A DNA stretch of 64,000 bases from Verrucomicrobiota bacterium (GTDB lineage Bacteria > Verrucomicrobiota > Verrucomicrobiia > Opitutales > Opitutaceae): the NCBI GenBank assembly GCA_016871755.1, contig VHCJ01000006.1, positions 105,634-169,633 of the forward strand, in the 5' to 3' direction. The translations under genes and the position numbers were made by a program. Below, piece by piece: positions 45,634 to 55,327 of the stretch (its first letter is position 1; the number at the start of each line of letters is the position of its first letter). The notes below the pieces were generated by a model. That model worked only from the letters and a program-made list of their open reading frames with translations, had not been told where the DNA came from and did not search any database.

Positions 45634-47277
45634 TCACCAGACGAGCAGGCCGCCCGCGAAGGTCAGACCGGCACCGACGCTGCAGAAAATGATCCGGTCG
45701 CCCGGCTGGAAGATGCCTTCCTGCGCCGCCCAGCCCAGCGCCATCGAGACCGAAGCGCCGCTCGTGTTCCCATAGCGGTCGATCGTCATCACGACCTTCT
45801 CGAAGGGAACCCCGACGCGTTTGCTGACCGCGCGCAGGATGCGCTCGTTCGCCTGGTGCGGCACGACCCAGGCGATGTCCTCCGGACGAAGTCCGTGCCG
45901 CTTGAGCGTGGCCTCAATCTGGTCCGCGAACGCGACGACCGCGCTCTTGAAGACCATCGCTCCGTTCATCTGGAGATAGAAATCCGCGCGATCCTTGCCG
46001 CCCGGCTCGGGGAAGGGACGCAGCGCGCCGCCACCGCGTCGCTGGACCGCCGCGAACTGCGTGGCATCCCCGGAGAGCGCGACGCGGTGCAGACGATGCC
46101 CGCCCGCCGCGTTCGTGAGGATCGCCGCACCCGCACCGTCGCCAAAGAGAAACGCCGTCTCGTGGTCCGTCGGATTCGTGATGCGCGAGAGCAGTTCCGC
46201 CGTCACCACGATCACGCGCCGCGCCGCGCCGCCCGAAATCAGCGAGCGTCCCACCTCCAAGGCATACAGCCACCCAGAACAGGCCGCATTCAGGTCAAAC
46301 GCGAACACGCCCGGAATGCCCAGCTCGCGCGCCAGCGCACTCGCCATCGCCGGGACCGGCTGGTCTGGGATGATCGTCGCCATGATCACGCCGTCGATGT
46401 CCGCGAGCGCCGCGCCCGACTGCTCCAGCGCCCGCCGCACCGCCGTCACGGCCAGGCTGGTCGCCGTCTCATCCTCACCCGCATAGCGACGCTCCTTGAT
46501 GCCGGTCAGCTTGATCATCTCCTCCTCAGTCCGATCCGGGAAGGCCTTGAGGATCTCGCTGGTCGGACGCACGTTCCTCGGCACCGCGTAGCCCACCCCC
46601 GCGATGCACACCGTGCCCGCAGCCACGGAGGCCGCCGGCGCGGGAGCGGCCACCGGCACCGCGACGGCGGAACCGCGACGCTGAAGGTACTGCGCGAAAT
46701 CATCCCCCGAAACCCGCCCGCCCGGGCCCGTGGCGGGCACGTCGGTCAGCGTCGCCGGATCCAGTCCAGCTTCCTGCGCCAGCTTCACCGCCCGTGGGGT
46801 CCACGCCGGACCCGTACCAACCCGGGCCGGCACCGCCGGAGCAGCCAGCGCCACCTTCGGCAAGACGGTCTCGGCGACGGAGGCCGCCACCGCTGATCCC
46901 GCCGCCACCGCCGTCCCTCCCGAACCGGCGGCGGGCAGCGTGGGAGACTTGCCCGCGGTGCTTCCCGACGCCGGGCCAGGAGCAGGTTCAGCGCCGCCGG
47001 CCGCCGCCTCCAAGTGCTGCAGGGACGCGTCCGTCGTGCGGATCCGGAGAAACGGACCGGCGCTCGGAACAATGTCACCCGCCCGGCACCGCACCGCCAC
47101 GATCTCCCCGTCGCACGGCGACTCATACTCAAACACCGACTTGTCGCTCTCCAACTCCGCGATGATCTGCCCCTTTCGCACCGGGGATCCCGGGGAAATC
47201 TTCAAGTCGATGACCGTCAACTCGTTGACTGTGGCGCCCATCGAGGGCATCGGGACGTCGATGAGGAAGGAGGACAT
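45634..47277 (-). CDS. Fusion: lipoyl domain, E3-binding domain and KAS III (FabH)
   Basis: A 547-aa protein with three parts. Residues 1-84 form a lipoyl/biotinyl-type domain with Lys46 in ELESDKSVFEYESP, where ETDKA is usual. An Ala/Gly/Pro linker follows. Residues 158-198 resemble the peripheral subunit (E3) binding domain of E2 enzymes (TPRAVKLAQEAGLDPATL and GPGGRVSGDDF). After another linker, residues 222-547 are a complete beta-ketoacyl-ACP synthase III with catalytic Cys333 (LNAACSGWLYAL), His474 (VVPHQANERI) and Asn504 (RYGNTSGAS). FabH normally is about 320 aa alone. The start is an ATG before SSFLIDVPMPS; the preceding open frame lacks homology. Substrate is unknown. Confidence 0.9.
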   Translation of the reverse strand: MSSFLIDVPMPSMGATVNELTVIDLKISPGSPVRKGQIIAELESDKSVFEYESPCDGEIVAVRCRAGDIVPSAGPFLRIRTTDASLQHLEAAAGGAEPAPGPASGSTAGKSPTLPAAGSGGTAVAAGSAVAASVAETVLPKVALAAPAVPARVGTGPAWTPRAVKLAQEAGLDPATLTDVPATGPGGRVSGDDFAQYLQRRGSAVAVPVAAPAPAASVAAGTVCIAGVGYAVPRNVRPTSEILKAFPDRTEEEMIKLTGIKERRYAGEDETATSLAVTAVRRALEQSGAALADIDGVIMATIIPDQPVPAMASALARELGIPGVFAFDLNAACSGWLYALEVGRSLISGGAARRVIVVTAELLSRITNPTDHETAFLFGDGAGAAILTNAAGGHRLHRVALSGDATQFAAVQRRGGGALRPFPEPGGKDRADFYLQMNGAMVFKSAVVAFADQIEATLKRHGLRPEDIAWVVPHQANERILRAVSKRVGVPFEKVVMTIDRYGNTSGASVSMALGWAAQEGIFQPGDRIIFCSVGAGLTFAGGLLVW

Positions 47278-47485
47278 GCGCAGGGACTGGACGCGGAGTC
47301 TTGCGGGAAGAGCCGCCGCGGTCAATGCAAGGCTCGGGCCCGCGTCAGGTCGCAACGCGTTCGCTCGCAATCGCTCACGCGCCGCGGGACAAGTCACACC
47401 GCCCGCCCGAGCGTGAGGCCCAAAACGCCAGGGCGACCGGACCCACCGCAACGCGCAACCGGCGCGCGCCGCCGGGGACTCGCCC

Positions 47486-48280
47486 TTACGTCCGCACCGC
47501 TCGCCACACGGCGAGGATCCGCCGGAGGAGCGCAGGAAGGTCCGCGAGAGCAATCATGTTCGGCCCGTCGCTGATCGCCCGGTCCGGGTCCGGATGCGTC
47601 TCAATGAACAGGCCATCCGCACCCGCCGCGACCGCCGCCAGCGCCAGCGGGGCCACGAATTCGCGCTGCCCGCCGCTGCGCCCGCCCGCCGCACCCGGCA
47701 GCTGCACCGCATGGGTCGCGTCGAAGACGGTCGGGTAACCGTTGCGCGCCATGATCGGGAACGACCGCATGTCCACCACGAGGTTCTGGTATCCGAAGGT
47801 CGTCCCGCGCTCGGTCTGCCAGATCTCCGCCGCCCCGCCTTCCCGGAGCTTGTCCGTGACATGGCTCATTTCCTGCGGCGAGAGGAACTGGCCCTTCTTC
47901 ACGTTCACCACCCGCCCGGTGCGCGCCGCCGCCAGCAACAGGTCGGTCTGGCGACAGAGGAACGCCGGGATCTGCACCACATCGCAGACTTCCGCGACGG
48001 CGGGGACCTGCGTCGACTCGTGCACGTCCGTCAGCACGGGGAAACCGTGACTCAGTCGCACGCCGGCCAGCAACCGCAGTCCTTCCTCCAAACCCGTGCC
48101 GCGGGCGCCCGCCAGCGAGGTCCGGTTGGCCTTGTCGAAGGAGCCCTTGAAGACGAGGTTCAGTTCGGGGTGCGCCTCGCGCAGGCCGGCGAGCGTATCC
48201 GCCACGGCACGACACACCCCGGCGCTCTCCAGCGAGCAGGGACCCGCGATGACGAGGAGCCGGGAGGGGTCGTGGAGCAT
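47486..48280 (-). CDS. kdsA: KDO-8-phosphate synthase
   Basis: Condenses PEP with arabinose 5-phosphate to KDO-8-phosphate for LPS, 264 aa. Motifs: IAGPCSLES at the N-terminus, [58 protein letters not shown] and [11 protein letters not shown]. The Cys in GPCSLES (an Asn in E. coli) points to the metal-dependent class. It lies 16 bp after pyrG on the same strand. The 208-bp gap after its stop, before the fusion gene start, has no visible feature. Confidence 0.95.
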   Translation of the reverse strand: MLHDPSRLLVIAGPCSLESAGVCRAVADTLAGLREAHPELNLVFKGSFDKANRTSLAGARGTGLEEGLRLLAGVRLSHGFPVLTDVHESTQVPAVAEVCDVVQIPAFLCRQTDLLLAAARTGRVVNVKKGQFLSPQEMSHVTDKLREGGAAEIWQTERGTTFGYQNLVVDMRSFPIMARNGYPTVFDATHAVQLPGAAGGRSGGQREFVAPLALAAVAAGADGLFIETHPDPDRAISDGPNMIALADLPALLRRILAVWRAVRT

Positions 48281-48296
48281 GAAGTGACCCGCCGCT

Positions 48297-49934
<1,638 letters not shown>

Positions 49935-49992
49935 CTAGGGTTAACCGTCCGCCTCCGCGTCGCGCAAGAAAAGACCGGCAAACCCCGGGAAC

Positions 49993-50184
49993 TCAGTTGA
50001 AAAGCAGCCACACCGCCGCCGCCACCCCCGCCACCAACACGAGGAACGCCAGCAGCGTCAGACCCCACTTCAGCAGTCGCGCAAGGATCCACAGCACGAC
50101 CGCCAGCACCACGCCTCCACCCAAAGCCAGCAGCAAAGGGGGCTGGCTCTCGAGGAAGCGCAGGATTTCGGCCGGGTCCGACAT
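49993..50184 (-). CDS. Small membrane protein, 63 aa
   Basis: Short protein with two predicted TM helices: about residues 14-33 (LLLALGGGVVLAVVLWILAR) and 42-62 (LTLLAFLVLVAGVAAAVW), joined by a short basic loop, RLLKWG. The N-terminus is acidic (SDPAEILRFLESQPP). The start ATG is followed directly by this pattern, and the hydrophobic composition differs from shadow frames. Located just upstream of pyrG on the same strand. I do not recognise a family. Confidence 0.6.
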   Translation of the reverse strand: MSDPAEILRFLESQPPLLLALGGGVVLAVVLWILARLLKWGLTLLAFLVLVAGVAAAVWLLFN

Positions 50185-50350
50185 GTCTCCCTTTACCCTT
50201 TGACGCTCCGCCCGCCCCGTCGAGCGCAGACTCCCGCATCTTACGAAACCGCTTTGCAATGCAGGGGCGCGATGCCATGACTCGGGGTGGGGTCCGATGC
50301 GTTCTGCTTGCCGCGACGGGTCCTTCCGCCGCCTAATGGCTGTTCGTACC

Positions 50351-51403
50351 ATGACCTCCTCCGCCCCCGCTCCCGCTTTCGACCTCATCGGCGTCGGTTC
50401 GCCGATCATGGACTTGGTCGCCACGGTGCCGGAGGAGTTCCTCGGCCAGGTGCGCGGGGCCAAGGGAGGGATGGTGCTGGTCGACGACGACGAACTGGCC
50501 CGGATCCTCGCGCTTCTGGGTGCCGATCCGGCCCACGCCACCGGTGGTTCGGCGGCGAACGTCACGTTCAACGCCTCCCGTCTCGGTCTTCGCTCCACGT
50601 TCCTCGGCAAGCTGGGCAACTGCGCAATTGCCCAGCGCTACCGTCACCAGTTCGAGGCCGTCGGCGTCGATCCGTCGCGCTTCAAGCAGGGTGACCGGGC
50701 CAATGCGCGCTGCCTCGCCCTGATCACGCCCGACGCCCAGCGAACGATGCGCACCAACCTCGGCGCCGCCCTCACGCTCGCTCCGGAGGAGATCAGCGCC
50801 GCCGACTTCGCCGGCTGCCGCCACGCTCACATTGAGGGCTATCTCGCCTTCAATCCCGCCCTCGCCGACGCCGCCCTGACCGCGGCCCGCGCCGCCGGGG
50901 CCAGCGTCAGCCTCGATCTGTCGTCGTTCGAGGTCGTCCACGCGTCGCGCGACTGGCTGTTCTCCCAGTTCCGCCGGGGCATCGACATCGTGTTCGCCAA
51001 CGAGGACGAAATTCGCGCCCTGTTCCCGACGCGCACCGCCGTGCCCTTCGCCGATCTCGCCACCGAACTCGCCCGCCACGGCGTCCTTGCCGCGGTCAAG
51101 GTGGGTTCCGAGGGCGCTTGGATCGCCCACGGGAATGAGCGGTACCAGATCGATCCGGTGCGCGTCCCGGATGTGCGCGACACCAACGGCGCGGGCGATG
51201 CCTGGGCCGCCGGCTTTCTCTACGGGCACCTGCATGGTCTGGGACTACCCGACGCCGGTCGCATCGCCTCCGTCCTCGGCGGGGAAACCGTCCGCCACCT
51301 CGGCCCGATCATCCCCCCCGCCCACTGGCCATCGGTCCACGCGCAGGCGGAGTCGCACCGCGAGAGCGCCCGATCCCGCGCGTCCGCACCGCCGTCGCCG
51401 TAA
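50351..51403 (+). CDS. PfkB-family carbohydrate/nucleoside kinase
   Basis: A 350-aa ribokinase-superfamily kinase closest in wording to adenosine kinase-like members. N-terminal FDLIGVGSPIMDLVATVPEEFL, the substrate motif GGSAANVTFNASRLGL, the lid region FLGKLGNCAIAQ and the catalytic DTNGAGDAWAAGFLYG (Asp general base) are all present. A second in-frame ATG five codons upstream is possible. The natural substrate, adenosine or a sugar, is uncertain. proA follows 44 bp downstream. Confidence 0.88.
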   Translation: MTSSAPAPAFDLIGVGSPIMDLVATVPEEFLGQVRGAKGGMVLVDDDELARILALLGADPAHATGGSAANVTFNASRLGLRSTFLGKLGNCAIAQRYRHQFEAVGVDPSRFKQGDRANARCLALITPDAQRTMRTNLGAALTLAPEEISAADFAGCRHAHIEGYLAFNPALADAALTAARAAGASVSLDLSSFEVVHASRDWLFSQFRRGIDIVFANEDEIRALFPTRTAVPFADLATELARHGVLAAVKVGSEGAWIAHGNERYQIDPVRVPDVRDTNGAGDAWAAGFLYGHLHGLGLPDAGRIASVLGGETVRHLGPIIPPAHWPSVHAQAESHRESARSRASAPPSP

Positions 51404-51447
51404 GCGGGACGTCCGCCGCGTCACCCGCCCGCAACGCCGCCTCCGCC

Positions 51448-52755
51448 ATGTCGTCTTCCCCCCCTTCCGAAGATCCCGCCCTCGTCCGGCTGGTCACCTC
51501 GCTCGCCGAGAGCGCCCGCGCCGCCGCGTTGACGCTCGCGACGTGCGGGACCGCGCCGAAGAATCGCGCGCTCGCCGCAATCGCCCGCCTGCTGACGGAG
51601 TCCACCGCGGAGATCCTCGCTGGAAACGCCACCGACGTTGCCGCAGCGCGGGAACGGGGTCTCGCCGCCGCCCAGATCGACCGACTCACTCTGACTGCGC
51701 CGCGGCTCGAGGCCCTCGCGCGTTCCGTGGAACAGGTCGCCGCCCTTCCCGACCCCGTCGGGGAGGAACTCGCCGTTTGGACCCGGCCCAACGGACTGCG
51801 GCTGCGCAAGGTCCGCGTGCCGATCGGCGTCATCGGCATCATCTACGAATCCCGCCCGAACGTCACCATCGACTGCGCCGTCCTCTGCCTGAAGTCGGGC
51901 AACGCCGCGATTCTCCGCGGGGGGAGTGAAAGTTTCCACACCAACCGCGCGCTGGCCGGGGTCATCGCGCGGGGCCTCGCCGAGGCGGGCCTCCCGGCCG
52001 AGGCGGTCCAACTGATCCCGACCACCGATCGCGCGGCCCTAAACACGCTGCTCAAGCTCGACCATCTGGTGCAGTGCCTGATCCCGCGCGGCGGCGAGAG
52101 CCTGATCCGTTTCGTGGTCGAGAACAGCCGCATCCCGGTGATCAAGCACTACAACGGCATCTGCTCGGTCTACCTCGACGCCCAGGCCGACGCCGGCCTC
52201 GCGGAGTCAATCACCGTCAACGCCAAGGTCTCCCGCCCGGGCGTCTGCAACGCCGCCGAGCAACTCATCGTCCACGCCGACGCCGCTCCGGCGCTGCTGC
52301 CGCGCGTCGCCGGCGCCCTCGCCGCCAAGGGTGTGGAACTGTGCTGCGACCCGCGCGCCCTCGCGTTGCTCGCCGCGAAACCGGGAATCCGGGCCGAGCA
52401 GCTGCGGGCAGCGACTCCGGCGGATTTCCACACCGAGTTCCTCGGCCTCGTCATCGCGGTCCGAATCGTCGACTCCCTCGAGGAAGCGATCGCCACGATC
52501 AATCGCGACGGGTCAGGCCACACCGACGTCATCGTGACCAGCGACGAAGCCGCCGCCCGGCGCTTCCAGGCCGCCGTCGACAGTTCCGTGGTCGGCTGGA
52601 ACGCCAGCACCCGCTTCAACGACGGCTTCGAATTTGGCTTCGGCGCCGAAATCGGCATCAGCACCGACCGCCTCCACGCCCGCGGGCCGATGGGGCTCCC
52701 GGAGCTGTGCAGTTACAAGTACCTGATGGACGGCGCCGGACAGGTCCGGGGCTGA
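51448..52755 (+). CDS. proA: Gamma-glutamyl phosphate reductase
   Basis: Reduces gamma-glutamyl phosphate to glutamate 5-semialdehyde in proline synthesis, 435 aa. VRVPIGVIGIIYESRPNVTID, LKSGNAAILRGGSE, LIPRGGESLIRFV and the catalytic Cys in SRPGVCNAAEQL are typical. The end motif RFNDGFEFGFGAEIGISTDRLHARGPMGL is complete. Upstream is the PfkB kinase on the same strand. No proB is adjacent. Confidence 0.97.
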   Translation: MSSSPPSEDPALVRLVTSLAESARAAALTLATCGTAPKNRALAAIARLLTESTAEILAGNATDVAAARERGLAAAQIDRLTLTAPRLEALARSVEQVAALPDPVGEELAVWTRPNGLRLRKVRVPIGVIGIIYESRPNVTIDCAVLCLKSGNAAILRGGSESFHTNRALAGVIARGLAEAGLPAEAVQLIPTTDRAALNTLLKLDHLVQCLIPRGGESLIRFVVENSRIPVIKHYNGICSVYLDAQADAGLAESITVNAKVSRPGVCNAAEQLIVHADAAPALLPRVAGALAAKGVELCCDPRALALLAAKPGIRAEQLRAATPADFHTEFLGLVIAVRIVDSLEEAIATINRDGSGHTDVIVTSDEAAARRFQAAVDSSVVGWNASTRFNDGFEFGFGAEIGISTDRLHARGPMGLPELCSYKYLMDGAGQVRG

Positions 52756-52770
52756 CGAGGGCGGCCGAGG

Positions 52771-52842
52771 CGTTCTCGCCGTACTCGCCGTTCGCGCTGC
52801 TCCCGCCGTCCTCACCGCTCTCGCCGTCCTCGTCGTTCTCGG
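52771..52842. repeat. Degenerate 9-bp tandem repeat, eight units
   Basis: Eight successive 9-mers follow the consensus CGTYCTCGC with one to four changes each (for example CGTTCTCGC, CGTACTCGC, CGTCCTCAC). It is in the 211-bp gap between proA and the secreted protein gene. On the minus strand the repeat reads as GE-rich peptide, but no ribosome-binding site was found and a coding role is doubtful. Confidence 0.65.
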
Positions 52843-52966
52843 CCAAGCGCTTCTTCGACCCCTGCCCGCCGCTCCCTCGCTCGGAACCGCCACCCGCCGG
52901 TCGGCACTTGTCCGGCTTGCCTTCGGGGCGGGCGAACCTTTCTTCGAAGTCGGAGTTCTACTGTCC

Positions 52967-53584
52967 ATGTCACCCCGCACCGCCTTCTGGACGCTCCTCG
53001 CGACGCTGACGCTTCTCGCGGCCACGGTCCTGCATGGTCAGGCCGCGCCCGCCGCCGCGCGACCGGCTGGCGATCGCCCCAAGGTTGAAGTGAGCGGCCC
53101 CTCGGAGCGCATTTCGCGTTCCACCCTGAGCGCGGTGGCGGCCGGGATCACGTATCAGCCGCCCCCGCCGCCGAAGCCGCCTGAACCGAAGTCGGCGGAG
53201 GAGGAGGAAGCCGACGCACCGAAGAACGGGATCGTCCGCCTGCCGGAGTACGTGGTGCAGGGCGAGCGGCCGCCGGTCTTTCGCGAGCGCGACATCAACA
53301 CCCGCAAGGGTCTTGGCGAGATCGCGGTGAAGCGCTTTCTCGGCGAGACCGGCAAGGCGCTCAATGCCTATCATCTCCCGCTCTTCGGCATGTCGAAGGA
53401 GCAGTACGCGCTCATGCTGTACCAGGAGGAGGAGCGCCTGAAGAACATGAAGGACGCCGGCGACAAAGTCTCGCTGCTCCGCGAAACCGACCCCGTCGCC
53501 GCCGACCGCCTGAAGCGCGAGGTCGACCAGACCTTCATCCGCCGCAGCGAGTTCTCGACCGCCCCGTCGGGCCGGAACAAGTAG
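52967..53584 (+). CDS. Secreted protein with Pro-rich linker, unknown function
   Basis: A 205-aa protein with a signal peptide (FWTLLATLTLLAATVLHGQAA, cleavage near residue 26), a poly-Pro/Glu stretch (PPPPPKPPEPKSAEEEEAD, about 65-83) and the phrase IVRLPEYVVQGERPPVF. That L-P-x-x-V-V-x-G-E wording recurs in exported verrucomicrobial proteins, as far as I recall. The rest is charged and helical (KEQYALMLYQEEERLKNMKD). Start at the ATG after a run of pyrimidines; no other domain recognised. Confidence 0.75.
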   Translation: MSPRTAFWTLLATLTLLAATVLHGQAAPAAARPAGDRPKVEVSGPSERISRSTLSAVAAGITYQPPPPPKPPEPKSAEEEEADAPKNGIVRLPEYVVQGERPPVFRERDINTRKGLGEIAVKRFLGETGKALNAYHLPLFGMSKEQYALMLYQEEERLKNMKDAGDKVSLLRETDPVAADRLKREVDQTFIRRSEFSTAPSGRNK

Positions 53585-53724
53585 CGCCGCGGCCGGAAGA
53601 CCCGGCCGCGCCGCTCAGGCGACCCCGACCGCTGCCAGAGGTACGCTCACCGTACCACCGTGCTCCGCTTGTGCCCACGCGAGGCATGCGAAAGTCTCAG
53701 GGAACTGACAACTCAGTACACGCC

Positions 53725-54090
53725 ATGAAGTTGACCCTTACCGGCTTGGTCGCCGCTCCGCACACTCCCTTCCGTCCCGACGGCGCGCTCAATCTCGACG
53801 CGATCCCCCGGATCGCGGCCTTGCTCGCCCACAATGGCGTGTCGGGTGCATTCATCTGCGGAACGACCGGCGAAGGCTGCAGCCTGACGATCGCGGAGCG
53901 CAAGGAGGTCGCGAACACCTGGCGGCGCTCCAGCCCCGCTGGTCTCAAGCTCGCCGTCCACGTCGGCCATCTCTGCCTCGAGGACAGCTGCCTCCTCGCC
54001 GCACACGCGGAACAGATTGGAGCCGATGCGGTGGCAACCATCGCGCCAAGCTTCTTTCGACCCGCCAGCGTGGACGATCTCGTTGAGGCC
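53725..54090 (+). pseudogene. N-terminal fragment of a DapA/NanA-family aldolase
   Basis: The first 122 codons of a class I aldolase of the dihydrodipicolinate synthase / N-acetylneuraminate lyase family, normally about 300 aa. GLVAAPHTPFRPDGALNLDAI, the phosphate/keto-acid motif GAFICGTTGEG and GADAVATIAPSFFRPASVDDL are well preserved. After LVEA (54090) homology stops. The catalytic Tyr and Schiff-base Lys regions are missing, so no aldolase activity can be expected. It is joined head-on to the GntR fragment on the other strand. Confidence 0.85.
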
Positions 54091-54094
54091 GGTC

Positions 54095-54274
54095 AACACC
54101 CTCCTGCTTCAGCTGCGCCAGCGCCCCGCGCAGCGTGTTTCGGCTCACCTGCAGAGACTCACCCAGCGCACGTTCCCCCGGCAGCCAGTCCCGCCACTGT
54201 CCCTGACGGATTCCGTCCCGCAAAATGGCCGCGGTCTGGCTGACGAGCGATTGCACGCGTGGAACGCTCTGCAT
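54095..54274 (-). pseudogene. N-terminal fragment of a GntR-family regulator
   Basis: Sixty codons on the minus strand reading QTAAILRDGIRQGQWRDWL, then PGERALGESLQVSRNTLRGAL and AQLKQEGV: a complete GntR wHTH core. The DNA-binding helix is intact, but the ligand-binding domain (LacI/GntR-type) is missing. Homology stops within 5 bp of the end of the aldolase fragment from the opposite strand, so a single deletion removed the 3' halves of both genes. Confidence 0.82.
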
Positions 54275-54354
54275 GTCTCTCACTCCGCCGCAGGCGCAAT
54301 CGTCTTCCAAGCCCAAAGTGGCCGGCACCCGTGGCACCTCCGCGGCCCGCCAAC

Positions 54355-54996
54355 TTACCGCCGCAACACCGCCCGCACCGGCGAGGCGTCCGCACCGACC
54401 ACGGCCAACGGGAGCGCGAGGAGTTCGTAGACTCCCGGCTCCGCCCCGCGGAGGTCGAGGTTCTCCAGGATGATCACACCCGCTTCATGAAGCTCCTGGT
54501 GCCGCGGCAACTCCCGGCTCTTCAGGGCGTCCACCGAGGGCACATCCACCCCGATCAGGCACACGCCGCGTTCCGCCAGCCACCGCGCCAATCCAGGCTC
54601 CAGCAGCGGCCACGTCGCCGGAAAAACCGCGGGATCCTCCCACGCATCCGTCCGGAAGAGGATCCGCGGCGCCGCCGCAATCTCTCCCGGGCTCAGCTCC
54701 GCAAACAGGCTCGCCGTCAGCACGCCGCCGCCGCGCGCATCCACCACCCGAGCCGGTCCCACGAAGATCTCCAAGGGCACCTTCTCCATCGTCACGCCAC
54801 GCCGCGCATAATGGTACGGCGCATCGACGTGCGTGCCGTTGTGCAGGGAGAGCGAGAGGCGTCCGACGTTGCAGGAGGATCCGTCCGCCATGCGCGCGGT
54901 CGGCACCAGCTCCGTGGGCGTGTCCCCGGGCCAATGCGGCGCACCACTCAGGAGCGGGCGGGACACGTCAATCAGGCGATTCGGATCGGTCGGCAT
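54355..54996 (-). CDS. kynB: Arylformamidase / cyclase family (KynB-like)
   Basis: Metal-dependent hydrolase, 213 aa. The HNGTHVDAPYHYARRG motif of the KynB/cyclase family is present (about residues 51-66), with ISVDVPSV-like IGVDVPSVD and HQELHEAGVIILENLDL downstream. KynB hydrolyses N-formylkynurenine; here it lies near kynU, the next tryptophan-degradation gene upstream, on the same strand. The start at PTDPNRLIDVS gives the family length; a 24-codon longer frame is not conserved. Tryptophan 2,3-dioxygenase is absent from the window. Confidence 0.85.
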   Translation of the reverse strand: MPTDPNRLIDVSRPLLSGAPHWPGDTPTELVPTARMADGSSCNVGRLSLSLHNGTHVDAPYHYARRGVTMEKVPLEIFVGPARVVDARGGGVLTASLFAELSPGEIAAAPRILFRTDAWEDPAVFPATWPLLEPGLARWLAERGVCLIGVDVPSVDALKSRELPRHQELHEAGVIILENLDLRGAEPGVYELLALPLAVVGADASPVRAVLRR

Positions 54997-55122
54997 GGGT
55001 GCGGATCGGCGCGGGCCGGAGCAAGGTTTGCACGGTTCCGGGGCTCGGGACAAAGTGTTTCCAGCCACCGCAGAGTTTCAACCCGCGCGGGCTCGCCGCC
55101 GCGGAGCTCGGCAGACTCGACG

Positions 55123-55205
55123 CGCCGCCATGCTCCGTCCGTGCCGCCATGCTCCGTCGGCGCCGCCATGCTCCGTCGGCGCTGCCATGCTCCGTCGGCG
55201 CTGCC
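55123..55205. repeat. Tandem repeat, 19-bp period, four full copies
   Basis: The core CATGCTCCGTC occurs at 55129, 55148, 55167 and 55186, an exact 19-bp spacing; the full unit is close to GCCGCCATGCTCCGTCGGC. Copies differ at one to three positions. It lies in the 331-bp gap between kynU and kynB (54997-55327), which has no other feature. The short period and lack of spacers rule out CRISPR. It is probably a minisatellite. Confidence 0.85.
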
Positions 55206-55327
55206 GACTCGCCTCGCCGACATGCTTCGCCGAAGCCCATCGTCGCCGGCCGTCGTCGCCCTCCAGCGCCGCGGGCCCGACGTTCGGTAACGCCGCATCC
55301 CCCGCGCCACGCTCTCCGCCGGGCCCT

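Noticed and set aside
55123..55205. CRISPR array
   Set aside because: Repeat units are 19 bp and directly adjacent, without spacers; no cas genes are in the window.
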